Shown: positions 29,802 through 38,892 of the stretch, in pieces
Layout of the letters: every line of letters starts with the position of its first letter
Position numbering within the stretch: the stretch's first letter is position 1
Source of the DNA: Shewanella polaris
GTDB lineage: Bacteria > Pseudomonadota > Gammaproteobacteria > Enterobacterales > Shewanellaceae
Direction: 5' to 3'
Length of the DNA: 64,000 bases
Assembly (NCBI RefSeq): GCF_006385555.1
Contig: NZ_CP041036.1
Coordinates: forward strand, 3,162,001 to 3,226,000
Notes under the pieces: model-generated
Database searches by the model: none
What the model was told of the DNA's origin: nothing
Seen by the model: the letters and a program-made list of their open reading frames with translations, nothing else
Translations under genes and position numbers: made by a program

Positions 29802-30476
29802 TTAAAAAGGCCACCAGTCACTCATAAAGAATGAACTCAGCCAACCGACTTTTTGGGAGTCAGCAAACGTACCGGTACCGCTATACTGAATTCGAGCGTT
29901 AGCCACACGTGTGGAGTCAATGGTATTGTCTGTTGTAATGTCTTGGCTGCGGATCATGCCGGTAACACGAATAAACTCATCACCGTTGTTAATCGAAATC
30001 CACTTTTCTCCGCGTATCACTAAATTGCCGTTACTGAGCACTTGGATGATATTGGCCGAAATGCTGCCATCTAAGCTGTTAGATTGATCGGCGTCTGATT
30101 CTCGTTTGGTATTCATGCTGTCGGTGTAACCTAAATCGATAGGTACGCCGCTAATAGATATGTTTTTACCACCAGCATAAATAGGTTCCATACTTAAATC
30201 GGTACCCTTTTTGATTTCGTTGTTGGCGCTTTTCGAGGCTTGAGTCGATTCTTTCAGCATGACAGTAATAATGTCACCAATACGATGAGCACGAATATCA
30301 GAATACAAACTTGAAGCTTGGGTATCATGATAAATAGATCCCGTCGCCGCCGCTTGCGTCGGAGTAACATCTGGATATACCGGCGCATAAAATGGGTCAT
30401 CTGCAATAGGTTTCTTGGCAGTAGAACTACAGCCAGCCAATAACACCAATGATGCTAACGCAATGTATTTAATCAT
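29802..30476 (-). CDS. flgH: Flagellar L-ring lipoprotein FlgH
   Basis: A 224-residue outer-membrane lipoprotein with lipobox LLAGC (Cys16). The FlgH core is visible: [21 protein letters not shown] and [24 protein letters not shown], ending SDWWPF. It forms the L ring. AAGGAG lies before the ATG. Spacing to flgI is 10 bases. Confidence 0.97.
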   Translation of the reverse strand: MIKYIALASLVLLAGCSSTAKKPIADDPFYAPVYPDVTPTQAAATGSIYHDTQASSLYSDIRAHRIGDIITVMLKESTQASKSANNEIKKGTDLSMEPIYAGGKNISISGVPIDLGYTDSMNTKRESDADQSNSLDGSISANIIQVLSNGNLVIRGEKWISINNGDEFIRVTGMIRSQDITTDNTIDSTRVANARIQYSGTGTFADSQKVGWLSSFFMSDWWPF

Positions 30477-30485
30477 GTTAGCTCC

Positions 30486-31274
30486 TTAGAGATTCTGATT
30501 AATATAAGACAGCATTTGGTCAACTGCCGAGATGACTTTGGAGTTCATCTCGTAAATACGTTGGCCTTGAATAAGGTTGACCAATTCTTCAGTCACGTTT
30601 ACGTTTGATGTTTCTAATGCCCCTTGACGAATAGAACCTAAACCGTCTTGTGATGCTGTACCTTGAATTGGCGTGCCACTTGCTCCCGTTTCGGTATACA
30701 AGTTTTGTCCTAGGGGATCTAAACCAGCCGGATTAATAAAGTCAGTCATAGTGAGCTGCCCTACCACTTGGCTTTCTGCTGTACCAGGAATTTGCACTGA
30801 TACTTCACCAGCCGAAGACACGGTAATGCTGGTTGCATCATCAGGAATGGCAATTGTTGGCTGCACGACATAACCCGAGCCCGGTGTTACAATCTGACCT
30901 GTTTCATCTAAGCTAAACTGGCCGTTTCGTGTATAGGCAGCTGTGCCATCTGGCATTTGCACTTCAAAAAAACCTGAGCCTTCAATCATTAAATCTAACG
31001 AGTTATCCGTGGTGAGCATGTTGCCTTGAGTAAACATTTTTTGGGTGGCAACCACTTTGGTACCCGCACCAATGTTCAAACCATTCGGTAACTTGCTGTT
31101 GTCTGAGCTAACACCACCTGCTTGATTAACCGTTTGATAAAGTAAGTCTTCAAATACCGCACGACTTTTCTTAAACCCAACAGTACTGGCGTTAGCCACG
31201 TTATTAGAAATAACGGCAATGTTGGTTTGCTGGGCATCGACACCGGTTTTACTTATCCATAACGCTGGATGCAT
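30486..31274 (-). CDS. flgG: Distal rod protein FlgG
   Basis: A 262-residue axial protein that starts HPALWISKTGVDAQQTNIAV and ends LVNLIQGQRIYEMNSKVIS. The flagellar rod signature NNVANASTVGFKKSRAVFEDL (~28-48) is intact. FlgG builds the distal rod. AGGAGT precedes the ATG. Confidence 0.97.
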   Translation of the reverse strand: MHPALWISKTGVDAQQTNIAVISNNVANASTVGFKKSRAVFEDLLYQTVNQAGGVSSDNSKLPNGLNIGAGTKVVATQKMFTQGNMLTTDNSLDLMIEGSGFFEVQMPDGTAAYTRNGQFSLDETGQIVTPGSGYVVQPTIAIPDDATSITVSSAGEVSVQIPGTAESQVVGQLTMTDFINPAGLDPLGQNLYTETGASGTPIQGTASQDGLGSIRQGALETSNVNVTEELVNLIQGQRIYEMNSKVISAVDQMLSYINQNL

Positions 31275-31285
31275 AATAATTACTC

Positions 31286-32029
31286 CTAACTAATTCTCAT
31301 CAAGGAAGTGGACGCCCGATCAATTTCTTCAGCGTTCTTCATCATTTTGACTTGCATTTCGTATTGACGTTGAATATCAATCATGGCGACCATTTCATGC
31401 ACTGAGTTGACATTACTGCCTTCAACGGCACCACTTTCCACTTCAACCCCAGGGTCATTTGGTGCATTACCACCCGCAATAAGACGGAACAAACCATCTT
31501 CACCGCGCATTAGGTTTTCATTACCAGGATTAACTAATTTAATCCTGGCGACCTCTTCGACTATTTCAGCTGTTGCTCCTTGCGGACGTACTGAAATAAT
31601 GCCGTTGGCCGAAATTTCTATTTTTTCAACAGGAATAGGTAACACAATTGGACCTGACGTCCCCATCACCGGACGGTTACTGCTATTTAACAACATACCT
31701 GTACTGTCAATTTTTAAACTGCCTGCACGGGTGTAGCCTTCTGAACCATCAGCTGCTTGCACAGCAAGCCAGCCATCACCCTTAACCGCAACATCAAGAT
31801 CGCGACCAGTAGTTTTAATAGGACCACCGTTAAAATTACTGCCTGGGCTTTCCATCATTGAAAATACCCGTGTAGGCAAACCTTCACCAAATGCCTGCAT
31901 TGAACGGGCTTGGACCATGTCAGCTTTAAATCCATCAGTATTGGCGTTGGCAAGATTGTTAGCACTTACCGCTAAGGCATTCATCCCTTGCTTTGCGCCA
32001 CTCATGGCAATATAAAGAAATTTGTCCAT
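31286..32029 (-). CDS. flgF: Proximal rod protein FlgF
   Basis: A 247-residue rod protein. The start at 32029 (MDKFLYIAMSGAKQGMNALA) has GGAG 6 bases upstream and matches FlgF N-termini. The frame extends 16 codons further, but that part does not. NNLANANTDGFKADMVQ and the end EMVAMIDIQRQYEMQVKMMK are conserved. It is the first gene of flgFGHIJKL, with its own sigma-54 promoter. Confidence 0.95.
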   Translation of the reverse strand: MDKFLYIAMSGAKQGMNALAVSANNLANANTDGFKADMVQARSMQAFGEGLPTRVFSMMESPGSNFNGGPIKTTGRDLDVAVKGDGWLAVQAADGSEGYTRAGSLKIDSTGMLLNSSNRPVMGTSGPIVLPIPVEKIEISANGIISVRPQGATAEIVEEVARIKLVNPGNENLMRGEDGLFRLIAGGNAPNDPGVEVESGAVEGSNVNSVHEMVAMIDIQRQYEMQVKMMKNAEEIDRASTSLMRIS

Positions 32030-32076
32030 TTGTTGCTCCGTCAAACTTTCAGTAAAAATACTATATATACAGAACA

Positions 32077-32092
32077 AGCAATCATCATGCCA
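32077..32092 (-). promoter_or_regulatory. Sigma-54 promoter of flgFGHIJKL
   Basis: The minus strand reads TGGCAT-GATGA-TTGCT, a near-consensus RpoN site with GG-N10-GC spacing, about 48 bases before the FlgF start. Confidence 0.88.
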
Positions 32093-32237
32093 ATGAGGGC
32101 TGATGGAGTTTTAAGAAATGTAATTAACTGAAATTAAATAAGAATAACAAATAGTGAGTCACTGTAAGTGTCAAAAAACAATCAATCAACACGAGGGGGG
32201 AGTAATAAGGATGAGTTATAACAAGAAGGGTAAAGGC

Positions 32238-32265
32238 AAGGTGTTGCCGTAAACGGCAACACCTT
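32238..32265 (-). terminator. Strong hairpin after flgE
   Basis: A perfect 13-bp stem (AAGGTGTTGCCGT with ACGGCAACACCTT, loop AA), 39 bases after the flgE stop. The minus-strand side lacks a T-run, while the plus side has CCTTTT, so efficiency is uncertain. Together with the flgF promoter it marks the boundary between flgBCDE and flgFGHIJKL. Confidence 0.7.
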
Positions 32266-32303
32266 TTATCAGATAAGCATAAATTTTTAAGGTAAACGTA
32301 AAC

Positions 32304-33680
32304 TTAGCGGATCTGTAAGATTGTTTGATTTAAAGTATTGTTAACTTCGAGCGTACGCGAGTTGGCTTGGAAGTTACGCTGAGCCGAGATTAAATCAACA
32401 AGCTCAGTGGTTAAATCTACGTTAGATTGTTCAAGAGCTGATGAATTTATACTACCAAAAGTACCACTGTTAGCTTCACCAGCTAATGCATCACCTGAAG
32501 CTAAACTGGCTTGCCAAGACGTATTACCCACTTGAGTGAGTCCTTGCTCGTTAGCAAAACGCACTAATGCCACCCGTGCTAACGGAACCGTTGAACCATT
32601 GCTGTAACTGGCGGTGATCAAACCATCTGAACCAATACCAACATTAGTTAATCGACCAACGGTAATACCATCTTGAGTTAACTCAGTCACTTCAAACGGA
32701 GAAGCATACTGAGTTGGGTTATTAAAGCTTATTGTAAGCGTTTGAGTACCATCGGCTCCAGGGCCTAAAGCCTCTGCACCACCAGTACCGAGTGCCTCTG
32801 TGGTAATAGTAGCTGGGTCACTGCCAGTATAAGTACCAGTAGAGTTAAATTTAAGCACAGCACCAGACCATGTTCCAACACCGCTTGGGTTGGTAGCTGA
32901 TGCGGTACCAGATCCATCAACGGTACCATCACCATCGGTATCCGTATCATAACTACCAGCACCAGTTGCAACATCAACCGGCTCACCATCTACTGCATAA
33001 AAAGCTACCCAGTTACTTTCACCTGTATATGAACCTGCGGTAGGTTTAATAAAGTAGGTAGTCATAATATGCGATTCACCGAGTGAATCATAAATGGTTA
33101 CCGAAGTAGAGTTGTTGAATGTATCAGAATCATCTGGGTCAAAACTAGCTGGGTCTAATGCATCTTCACCCACATTAAGGTTCATCTGCAAGCCAACACT
33201 TTCTGTTTGCACTGGGCTACCTGCAGTATCCGGAATTTGGATTGGATCTGTGGTTGTTAAACTCACCGATGTAGAGTTACCATCGTCATCTACAGGGAAC
33301 CCTTGTAAAAAATTACCTGCTGAATCAACCATATAATTATCTGAATCAACTTTAAATGCACCGGCTCTAGTATAAGATAGATCCTGTGTATCTAAATCTG
33401 ATGAAGTAACAAAAAATCCGCTACCACTTATCGCCATATCCAGCGAGTTACTGGTAAATTGTAAACTACCTTGATGAAACTGTTGGGCAACTTGCGTGGT
33501 GGTAACACCACCACCCACTGTTGTTTTACTGTTTGCAAAAATTGAATTTGCATACACATCAGCAAACTCTGCACGAGATTCTTTAAAACCGACGGTATTC
33601 ACGTTAGCGATATTATTCGCGGTAGTGTTTAAGTCTTTTTGCGCGGCAGCAATACCACTCAATGCGATGTTAAATGACAT
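32304..33680 (-). CDS. flgE: Flagellar hook protein FlgE
   Basis: A 458-residue hook subunit. The N-terminus SFNIALSGIAAAQKDLNTTANNIANVNTVGFKESRAEF and C-terminus NVDLTTELVDLISAQRNFQANSRTLEVNN are conserved. The middle is enlarged, with many Asp, Ser and Gly residues, and includes YDTDTDGDGTVDGSG near residues 240-255, an Asp-rich loop like calcium-binding DxDxDG motifs. GAGAGGTGA precedes the ATG. It lies 62 bases after flgD. Confidence 0.96.
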   Translation of the reverse strand: MSFNIALSGIAAAQKDLNTTANNIANVNTVGFKESRAEFADVYANSIFANSKTTVGGGVTTTQVAQQFHQGSLQFTSNSLDMAISGSGFFVTSSDLDTQDLSYTRAGAFKVDSDNYMVDSAGNFLQGFPVDDDGNSTSVSLTTTDPIQIPDTAGSPVQTESVGLQMNLNVGEDALDPASFDPDDSDTFNNSTSVTIYDSLGESHIMTTYFIKPTAGSYTGESNWVAFYAVDGEPVDVATGAGSYDTDTDGDGTVDGSGTASATNPSGVGTWSGAVLKFNSTGTYTGSDPATITTEALGTGGAEALGPGADGTQTLTISFNNPTQYASPFEVTELTQDGITVGRLTNVGIGSDGLITASYSNGSTVPLARVALVRFANEQGLTQVGNTSWQASLASGDALAGEANSGTFGSINSSALEQSNVDLTTELVDLISAQRNFQANSRTLEVNNTLNQTILQIR

Positions 33681-33715
33681 AGTTCACCTCTCACAATTAA
33701 TTCATTTATAAATAC

Positions 33716-33737
33716 GACCAATAATCTATTGTTGGTC
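33716..33737 (-). promoter_or_regulatory. Small hairpin between flgD and flgE
   Basis: GACCAA and TTGGTC form a short stem around a 10-base loop within the 62-base flgD-flgE gap. There is no T-run. It could tune the mRNA balance between scaffold and abundant hook subunit. The role is inferred only. Confidence 0.35.
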
Positions 33738-33742
33738 ATACT

Positions 33743-34528
33743 CTATGTTTCGGATACTGCGAGTACGTCAGATAACTTAATTCCGCCTACTCCACGCAAA
33801 TTCAAAATGGCTCCTGTTGCCGTTGTGCCTAAAGACACGCTGGCAACATGGGCATAAGTCGATACCGCTAAATCTTCCGATGTTCCATCCACTTTACCGC
33901 TGGCCTTAATGGCATAATTACCTGCTTCAACAGGTTCGCCATTTTTATCTAAACCATCCCAAGTGACATCAACATTGCCGCCTTCACTGCCATCAACAGT
34001 AAAACTCTTAATAAGCTGGCCGGATTCATCTTCCACCCTAACCGTAATAGACTCGATTGCCGATGGTGTACTGATCACAGCTTTAATCTCAGGGCTTTCA
34101 GTAGATATAGCGCCAGTATCAGAAGGAATAAGCACTTTACGTCCAACTAAACTTGAAGCTTGTAACGCTTGGCTTGAGCTCATGACAGTATTAAGGTTAA
34201 GAATTTCATCATTGAGATTTGAAATACCATCGACTGTCGAGAATGATGCCATTTGCGCAATCATTTGGTCATTGTCAACGGGCTCAAATGGATCCTGCAT
34301 CGATAACTGCTGACTGAGTAAAGCAAAAAAATCTTCTTGCTGTAACATCTGATCATTAGCTTCAGGGATCGCACTCTCTTCAGGTAAACGGATGCTATCT
34401 AGAAAAACATTACCTGTTGTAGTCGTCGTTGTATTTGTCTGTACCGAGCTTTTTGTGGTCGCGCTGGTATTAGAAGCGCTACTGGACTGTTGCGGTAAAG
34501 ACTGACTGTAAGCATTAACGAGGCTCAT
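33743..34528 (-). CDS. flgD: Hook-cap scaffold protein FlgD
   Basis: A 261-residue hook-assembly scaffold. The conserved part is MLQQEDFFALLSQQLSMQDPFEPVDNDQMIAQMASFSTVDGI (~60-101). A Tudor/FnIII-like region (VDVTWDGLDKNGEPVEAGNYAIKASG) follows. The first ~45 residues are Ser/Thr/Gln-rich. AAGGAGG lies before the ATG. Confidence 0.96.
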   Translation of the reverse strand: MSLVNAYSQSLPQQSSSASNTSATTKSSVQTNTTTTTTGNVFLDSIRLPEESAIPEANDQMLQQEDFFALLSQQLSMQDPFEPVDNDQMIAQMASFSTVDGISNLNDEILNLNTVMSSSQALQASSLVGRKVLIPSDTGAISTESPEIKAVISTPSAIESITVRVEDESGQLIKSFTVDGSEGGNVDVTWDGLDKNGEPVEAGNYAIKASGKVDGTSEDLAVSTYAHVASVSLGTTATGAILNLRGVGGIKLSDVLAVSET

Positions 34529-34551
34529 TGTTACCTCCTTGAATAATCATA

Positions 34552-34968
34552 CTATTTACCCATCCTTAGTGTTTGTTGCAACATAGTCTTAGTCGCATCA
34601 GCCACTTGAACATTCATTTGATAAGAGCGTGATGCAGAAATCATATCTGCCATTTCTTCCATTACATTAACATTGGGTTTGTAGATAAACCCCTCATTAT
34701 CTGCCATTGGATGGTCTGGTGAATATTCTTTTTGCAATGGTTTGTCACTTTCGACAATGCCTTTAACAGTGACTCCTGGTGAGTCATTTTGCTGGCTATT
34801 GGCTTTCATTAATTCGGCTTCAAAAACGGGATGACGTGCACGATAGGTTTTATCTACGCTACTCGATACAGAATCCGCATTGGCAATATTACTGGCGGTG
34901 GTATTCAACCGCACAGATTGCGCAGACATACCCGAGCCAGATACATTTAAAATATTAAATAAACTCAT
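34552..34968 (-). CDS. flgC: Proximal rod protein FlgC
   Basis: A 138-residue rod protein with MSLFNILNVSGSGMSAQSVRLNTTASNIANADS at the N-terminus and PNVNVMEEMADMISASRSYQMNVQV near the C-terminus, both family signatures. It begins 2 bases after the flgB stop. Confidence 0.97.
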   Translation of the reverse strand: MSLFNILNVSGSGMSAQSVRLNTTASNIANADSVSSSVDKTYRARHPVFEAELMKANSQQNDSPGVTVKGIVESDKPLQKEYSPDHPMADNEGFIYKPNVNVMEEMADMISASRSYQMNVQVADATKTMLQQTLRMGK

Positions 34969-34970
34969 AA

Positions 34971-35369
34971 TTAATCACCCCGCAATGCTTTAGTCATGCC
35001 AGAAAATTTACTTTCAAGAAACCCTAATGACATTTGATATTCCAGCGCATTTTGCATAAATGCTGCTTGCTCTTTTTGCGTGTCGACTGTATTACCATCA
35101 CCGGTATCGGCTTGGTTGGGTACACGATATTGAACATGTTGTTGGCTTAATGCCGTTAAATCGAAATGTTTATCTGTGGTTTTACTCATACTCAAGCCCT
35201 TCTGATGTGAGCTTGCCGCTTGCATCGCAGAAGCAAAATCAACATCTTTAGCTTTATAATGAGGAGTATTGGCATTGGCGATATTACTTGAAATCACTTC
35301 TGCTCTTTGAGCTCTTACGCCCAATGAGTATTGGTGAACACCTAATGCATTATCGAAATTAATCGCCAT
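34971..35369 (-). CDS. flgB: Proximal rod protein FlgB
   Basis: A 132-residue rod protein. The start at 35369 (MAINFDNALGVHQYSLGVRA) has GGAGG 7 bases before it. The open frame runs 13 codons further, but that part includes the -12 region of the sigma-54 promoter. SSNIANANTPHYKAKDVDFASA is the rod motif. It is the first gene of flgBCDE. Confidence 0.96.
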   Translation of the reverse strand: MAINFDNALGVHQYSLGVRAQRAEVISSNIANANTPHYKAKDVDFASAMQAASSHQKGLSMSKTTDKHFDLTALSQQHVQYRVPNQADTGDGNTVDTQKEQAAFMQNALEYQMSLGFLESKFSGMTKALRGD

Positions 35370-35403
35370 AAAATTGCCTCCATCAGCTAACTGATAGGAA
35401 TAA

Positions 35404-35419
35404 AGCAAAGGTTATGCCA
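35404..35419 (-). promoter_or_regulatory. Sigma-54 promoter of flgBCDE
   Basis: The minus strand reads TGGCAT-AACCT-TTGCT, a near-consensus RpoN site with GG-N10-GC spacing, about 35 bases before the flgB start. Confidence 0.88.
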
Positions 35420-35445
35420 ATAATTAATTTTTTTACGAATAAAAA

Positions 35446-35479
35446 GATAAAAACAAACATGCCGACGAATGCCGGCATG
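35446..35479 (-). terminator. Terminator after cheR
   Basis: CATGCCG and CGGCATG form a strong stem, followed on the minus strand by TTTGTTTTTA, 27 bases after the cheR stop. It isolates cheV-cheR from flgB. Confidence 0.88.
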
Positions 35480-35505
35480 ATAATTAGGTTAAGCTATTAT
35501 TTTAC

Positions 35506-36339
35506 CTAAACTTTCTTTTGATAATAAATACCAGGGTTACAACGAACCATATTAAATTCATCGCTCAAACCCGCAAGAGATTCTGACGCACCTAAAAATA
35601 AAATCCCTTTTGGATTAAGTGCGGCAGCAAATTGCCGCAAAATTTTAGCTTTTGCCTCTGGCCCAAAATAAATCAAGACATTACGGCAAAATATAATATC
35701 GTACTTGCCTAATAGACTATAGTTTTCAAGGAGGTTGTGCGCCCTAAAATTAACTAAACGCTTAACATTATCTTTCACTTTCATATTGCCTGACGGCAAG
35801 GTATCAAAAAACTGACGTTTACGTTCTTCAGACAAACCGCGAGCTAGGGCTAAACCATCATATTCAGCATTCTTGCAACGCTCTAACATTGAAGGTGACA
35901 AATCAGTTGCCTGAATAGCAGCCCCCCCCGGTAAAGCACCAGGTTTACGTTGCTGATACTCCAACACAGTCATGGCTAAAGAATAAGGTTCTTGCCCAGA
36001 AGAGCACGCCGCCGACCATATTTTCAATGGTCGACCAAGCTTACTGTACTCAGGTAACAGAGTATTGTGCAGTAATTCAAATGGATAACGGTCTCGAAAC
36101 CATAAGGTTTCATTTGTCGTCATTGCATCTATCACTTCAGCGCGTAATTGACGTTCTGTCGGTTTCATTGACTTTTTAACCACCTCAGATAAAGAAGGTA
36201 AATTATACTTTCCCATCAGTGGAGCTAAACGACTGCGCACTAAATATTGTTTATTCTCACCTAACACAATACCGCTATGCTGCTCTAAAAACAGCCTAAA
36301 TTGATTGTACTCTGCTTCAGCAAGTGATTTATCTGTCAC
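35506..36339 (-). CDS. cheR: Chemotaxis protein methyltransferase CheR
   Basis: A 277-residue SAM-dependent methyltransferase that methylates receptor glutamates. The N-terminal helical domain is followed by the catalytic part with WSAACSSGQEPYSLAM (SAM-binding motif), ATDLSPSMLERC, YDIIFCRNVLIYFG and ILFLGASESL. The start appears to be GTG with AGGAAG upstream. It is the second gene of cheV-cheR, 50 bases after cheV. Confidence 0.97.
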   Translation of the reverse strand: MTDKSLAEAEYNQFRLFLEQHSGIVLGENKQYLVRSRLAPLMGKYNLPSLSEVVKKSMKPTERQLRAEVIDAMTTNETLWFRDRYPFELLHNTLLPEYSKLGRPLKIWSAACSSGQEPYSLAMTVLEYQQRKPGALPGGAAIQATDLSPSMLERCKNAEYDGLALARGLSEERKRQFFDTLPSGNMKVKDNVKRLVNFRAHNLLENYSLLGKYDIIFCRNVLIYFGPEAKAKILRQFAAALNPKGILFLGASESLAGLSDEFNMVRCNPGIYYQKKV

Positions 36340-36389
36340 ATTATCTTCCTAAATATACGAGCTTATGAACTAAAATATCAATATTGGCT

Positions 36390-37310
36390 TTATAAGCTCA
36401 AATGTTTGTTAACCGCTGCGGCTAATTCATCAGGGTTAAACTTGGCAATAAAGTCGTTAGCCCCTACTTTCTCTACCATTGCTTGGTTAAACACACCACT
36501 TAATGATGTATGCAATACTACTTTTATGTTCTTTAATTTTGGATCATCGCGAATTTCTGCAGTTAGTGTATAACCATCCATTTCAGGCATTTCAATATCA
36601 GAAATAATAAGCGGGATTTCAACAGATACATCATCCATTTCAGTCGCTATACTTTTCAGTTTAAGTAACGCTTCTTTACCATCTTTGGCAGTATCAATTT
36701 GTAGATTTAAGGACTCTAATGAGCGAATAATTTGTTTACGAGCCACTGTTGAATCATCAATAACCATAATATGATAATGTTGATCTCTATCAATGGTTAA
36801 TGTTTCATTGACCTCTTTACTGATAGAAGTCTTAACCGGTGAAATTTCATCGAGAATTTTTTCAACATCTAAAATCTCAACTAACTCACCTTCAATTTCA
36901 GTGACAGCCGTTAAATATGATGAACGACCCGAACCTTGTGGAGGAGGCATAATCGCTTCCCAGTTCATGTTGATAATACGTTCAACAGAGCTCACTAAAA
37001 AGCCTTGAACGCTTCGGTTGTATTCTGAAATGATAATAAAACAATTTTCGGTCGATGTCAGTGGACGCCCACCCGTAGCCGCACTTAAATCGATAACAGA
37101 AATGGTTGCCCCACGAATATGAGCAACACCTTTAACAAAACGGTTTAATTTAGGTAAAGTAGTCAGTGGTGGGCATTGCAACACCTCTTTCACTTTAAAT
37201 ACGTTAATCCCAAATCTTTGGCGGCCATTAAGCCTAAACAATAGCAACTCTAGTCTGTTTTGCCCGACAAGTTGAGTACGTTTATTTACTGAATCTAAAA
37301 TGCTCGACAT
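36390..37310 (-). CDS. cheV: Chemotaxis coupling/receiver protein CheV
   Basis: A 306-residue fusion of a CheW-like domain (~18-165, FGINVFKVKEVLQCPPL and VKGVAHIRGATISVIDLS) and a CheY-like receiver (~180-305) with phosphoacceptor Asp in IPLIISDIEMPEMDGY. It couples receptors to CheA and adapts by phosphorylation. It sits upstream of cheR and flgB, divergent from flgA. A TATAAT box is visible on the minus strand at 37361-37366. Confidence 0.96.
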   Translation of the reverse strand: MSSILDSVNKRTQLVGQNRLELLLFRLNGRQRFGINVFKVKEVLQCPPLTTLPKLNRFVKGVAHIRGATISVIDLSAATGGRPLTSTENCFIIISEYNRSVQGFLVSSVERIINMNWEAIMPPPQGSGRSSYLTAVTEIEGELVEILDVEKILDEISPVKTSISKEVNETLTIDRDQHYHIMVIDDSTVARKQIIRSLESLNLQIDTAKDGKEALLKLKSIATEMDDVSVEIPLIISDIEMPEMDGYTLTAEIRDDPKLKNIKVVLHTSLSGVFNQAMVEKVGANDFIAKFNPDELAAAVNKHLSL

Positions 37311-37679
37311 AAAACAGCCTTGTAGTTAACGGTCACCCAAATGGATAAATTGTTTTTTAAATTATAGTAGACCAAGGTTTAACATAATACGGTTAATGTG
37401 TTTATCTACTGACTTACAAGTTCAACATGAGTATAAACTATCACCAACCTAGCGAATACTTATCAATTAACTGATATCTAAAAGTGGGCATGTAACTTGC
37501 TTTAACTAGCATTGACTCATACTCACAGTAAACCGACACTTTTTTGACGAAAGGATAATGTTATTGTCACATCCTTAGGTTCTTTACTCTTAACTTCTTA
37601 CGTATGCCGAGATAACTCGCATATTATTCATTTCCCAAAGTATAGGTGTATTCTGGCAAAACAAGCTAGTATCTTCATT
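37311..37679. other. Divergent cheV/flgA promoter region
   Basis: A 369-base gap between divergently read cheV and flgA. On the minus strand TATAAT (37361-37366) could be the cheV -10, but the matching -35 is poor. No sigma-54 or sigma-28 motif was found for flgA. No gene is seen. Confidence 0.5.
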
Positions 37680-38387
37680 ATGAAAGTATTTTTTTTATGT
37701 TTTTTGTGCTTAATAACCTTTTTTTCGCCTGTATTTGCTAGCGAAGAGATCGTAACACCTACATTATCGACCATATACGCATTAGCTAAAGAGACGGTCG
37801 CCAAAAAAATTGATGCAAACTCAAAAGCTAAGATAGAAATTACTCCACAAAATCTTGAGGGCAGAATAAACCCACCGCGGTGTTACCCACCAATCAATGT
37901 AGAACTCGCCAGCGAGAGAGCAATTAGCCGCAATAATATGGTAAAATTAAGCTGCAATAGTCCTGACTATGACTACCCATGGCAAATGTACATCTCAGTT
38001 AGAGTCGAAATAAAATATCCTGTCGTAGTCGCTAATCAGTTACTTTCTAAAGATCAAATCATTGCTCAACATCATTTACAGATAATGTATGTCGACCAAT
38101 ATAATTTAAAAGGCCAATATTTTTCTAAAACATCTACATTAATAGGTTCACGAGTGAAACGTCGTGTTAGCAAAGACTCGCCAATATTAACCAATAATCT
38201 GTGTTTTGTTTGCAAAGGTGACAATGTTTCTATTTATGCAAAAACCGCTAATGTTCAAATCAAAACCCTAGGCGAAGCATTGCGAGACGGTAATATTGAT
38301 GAAGTGATCAGAGTCAAAAATAGTAATACAGAGAAACAATTTGATGCTGTTGTAATTGGCGTTGGCGAAGTTGAAGTAAGAATGTAA
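37680..38387 (+). CDS. flgA: P-ring assembly chaperone FlgA
   Basis: A 235-residue periplasmic protein with a signal peptide (cleavage near VFA-SEE, ~residue 21). The C-terminal SAF-like part shows PVVVANQLLSKDQIIAQHHL, GSRVKRRVSKDSPI and ends RNGNIDEVIRVKNSNTEKQF-like residues before VVIGVGEVEV. It chaperones FlgI. It is the first plus-strand gene of flgA-flgM-flgN. Two Cys pairs are present (ex. CFVC). Confidence 0.94.
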   Translation: MKVFFLCFLCLITFFSPVFASEEIVTPTLSTIYALAKETVAKKIDANSKAKIEITPQNLEGRINPPRCYPPINVELASERAISRNNMVKLSCNSPDYDYPWQMYISVRVEIKYPVVVANQLLSKDQIIAQHHLQIMYVDQYNLKGQYFSKTSTLIGSRVKRRVSKDSPILTNNLCFVCKGDNVSIYAKTANVQIKTLGEALRDGNIDEVIRVKNSNTEKQFDAVVIGVGEVEVRM

Positions 38388-38395
38388 AATAAAGC

Positions 38396-38422
38396 TAAAG
38401 TTTTTCCCTAAGGTGTCGATAG
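38396..38422 (+). promoter_or_regulatory. Sigma-28 promoter of flgM
   Basis: TAAAGTTT-N11-GTCGATAG matches the FliA consensus TAAAGTTT-N11-GCCGATAA at 14 of 16 positions with exact spacing. It lies 9 bases after the flgA stop and ~40 before flgM, so FliA feeds back on its own anti-sigma factor. Confidence 0.92.
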
Positions 38423-38461
38423 CCTGTTTGGAAAACCTGATTCATTACGCTGGAGCCTCCC

Positions 38462-38791
38462 ATGGCAATTGACATAAAGCATAACACTGCTAACAATACA
38501 CAAATGCGCACTGCTCGTGACACGCAGTCTGCTGAGCAATCTAAAACGACTGCAGCCCCAAAATCAGCTGCACCGGTTAAAACTGATTCCGTCAGCATTA
38601 CCTCTCAAGCTCAACAGCTTCAGGGTGCACAAACGAAAATGGCATCGCTACCAGAAGTCGACCAAAAAAAGGTCGCTGAAATTAAGCAAGCTATCTCTGA
38701 AGGACGCTATAAAGTCGATCCTGAAAAGCTAGCAGCGAATATTGCCAGTTTTGAAGCAGAGCTAGGCAGTTTATCGTTTAATAAAGAGTAA
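38462..38791 (+). CDS. flgM: Anti-sigma-28 factor FlgM
   Basis: A 109-residue protein. The N-terminal half is disordered and Ala/Thr/Lys-rich. The C-terminal part (VSITSQAQQLQGAQTKMAS, then VAEIKQAISEGRYKVDPEKLAANI) is the FliA-binding FlgM core. GGAG precedes the ATG. It has its own sigma-28 promoter and a terminator overlapping its stop codon. Confidence 0.96.
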   Translation: MAIDIKHNTANNTQMRTARDTQSAEQSKTTAAPKSAAPVKTDSVSITSQAQQLQGAQTKMASLPEVDQKKVAEIKQAISEGRYKVDPEKLAANIASFEAELGSLSFNKE

Positions 38792-38810
38792 CCGTTAAAC
38801 GTTACTCTTT
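38783..38810 (+). terminator. Hairpin overlapping the flgM stop codon
   Basis: AAAGAGTAAC and GTTACTCTTT form a perfect 10-bp stem with an 8-base loop. The flgM TAA lies inside the left arm and TAATTTGTTTT follows. It probably attenuates read-through into flgN. Confidence 0.75.
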
Positions 38811-38892
38811 AATTTGTTTTAACGACACACAGACAATAGGTGCAACCTTGCATTATAGTGAAGTGTTAGCTAAGAAAACTTAAGAGTAATTT

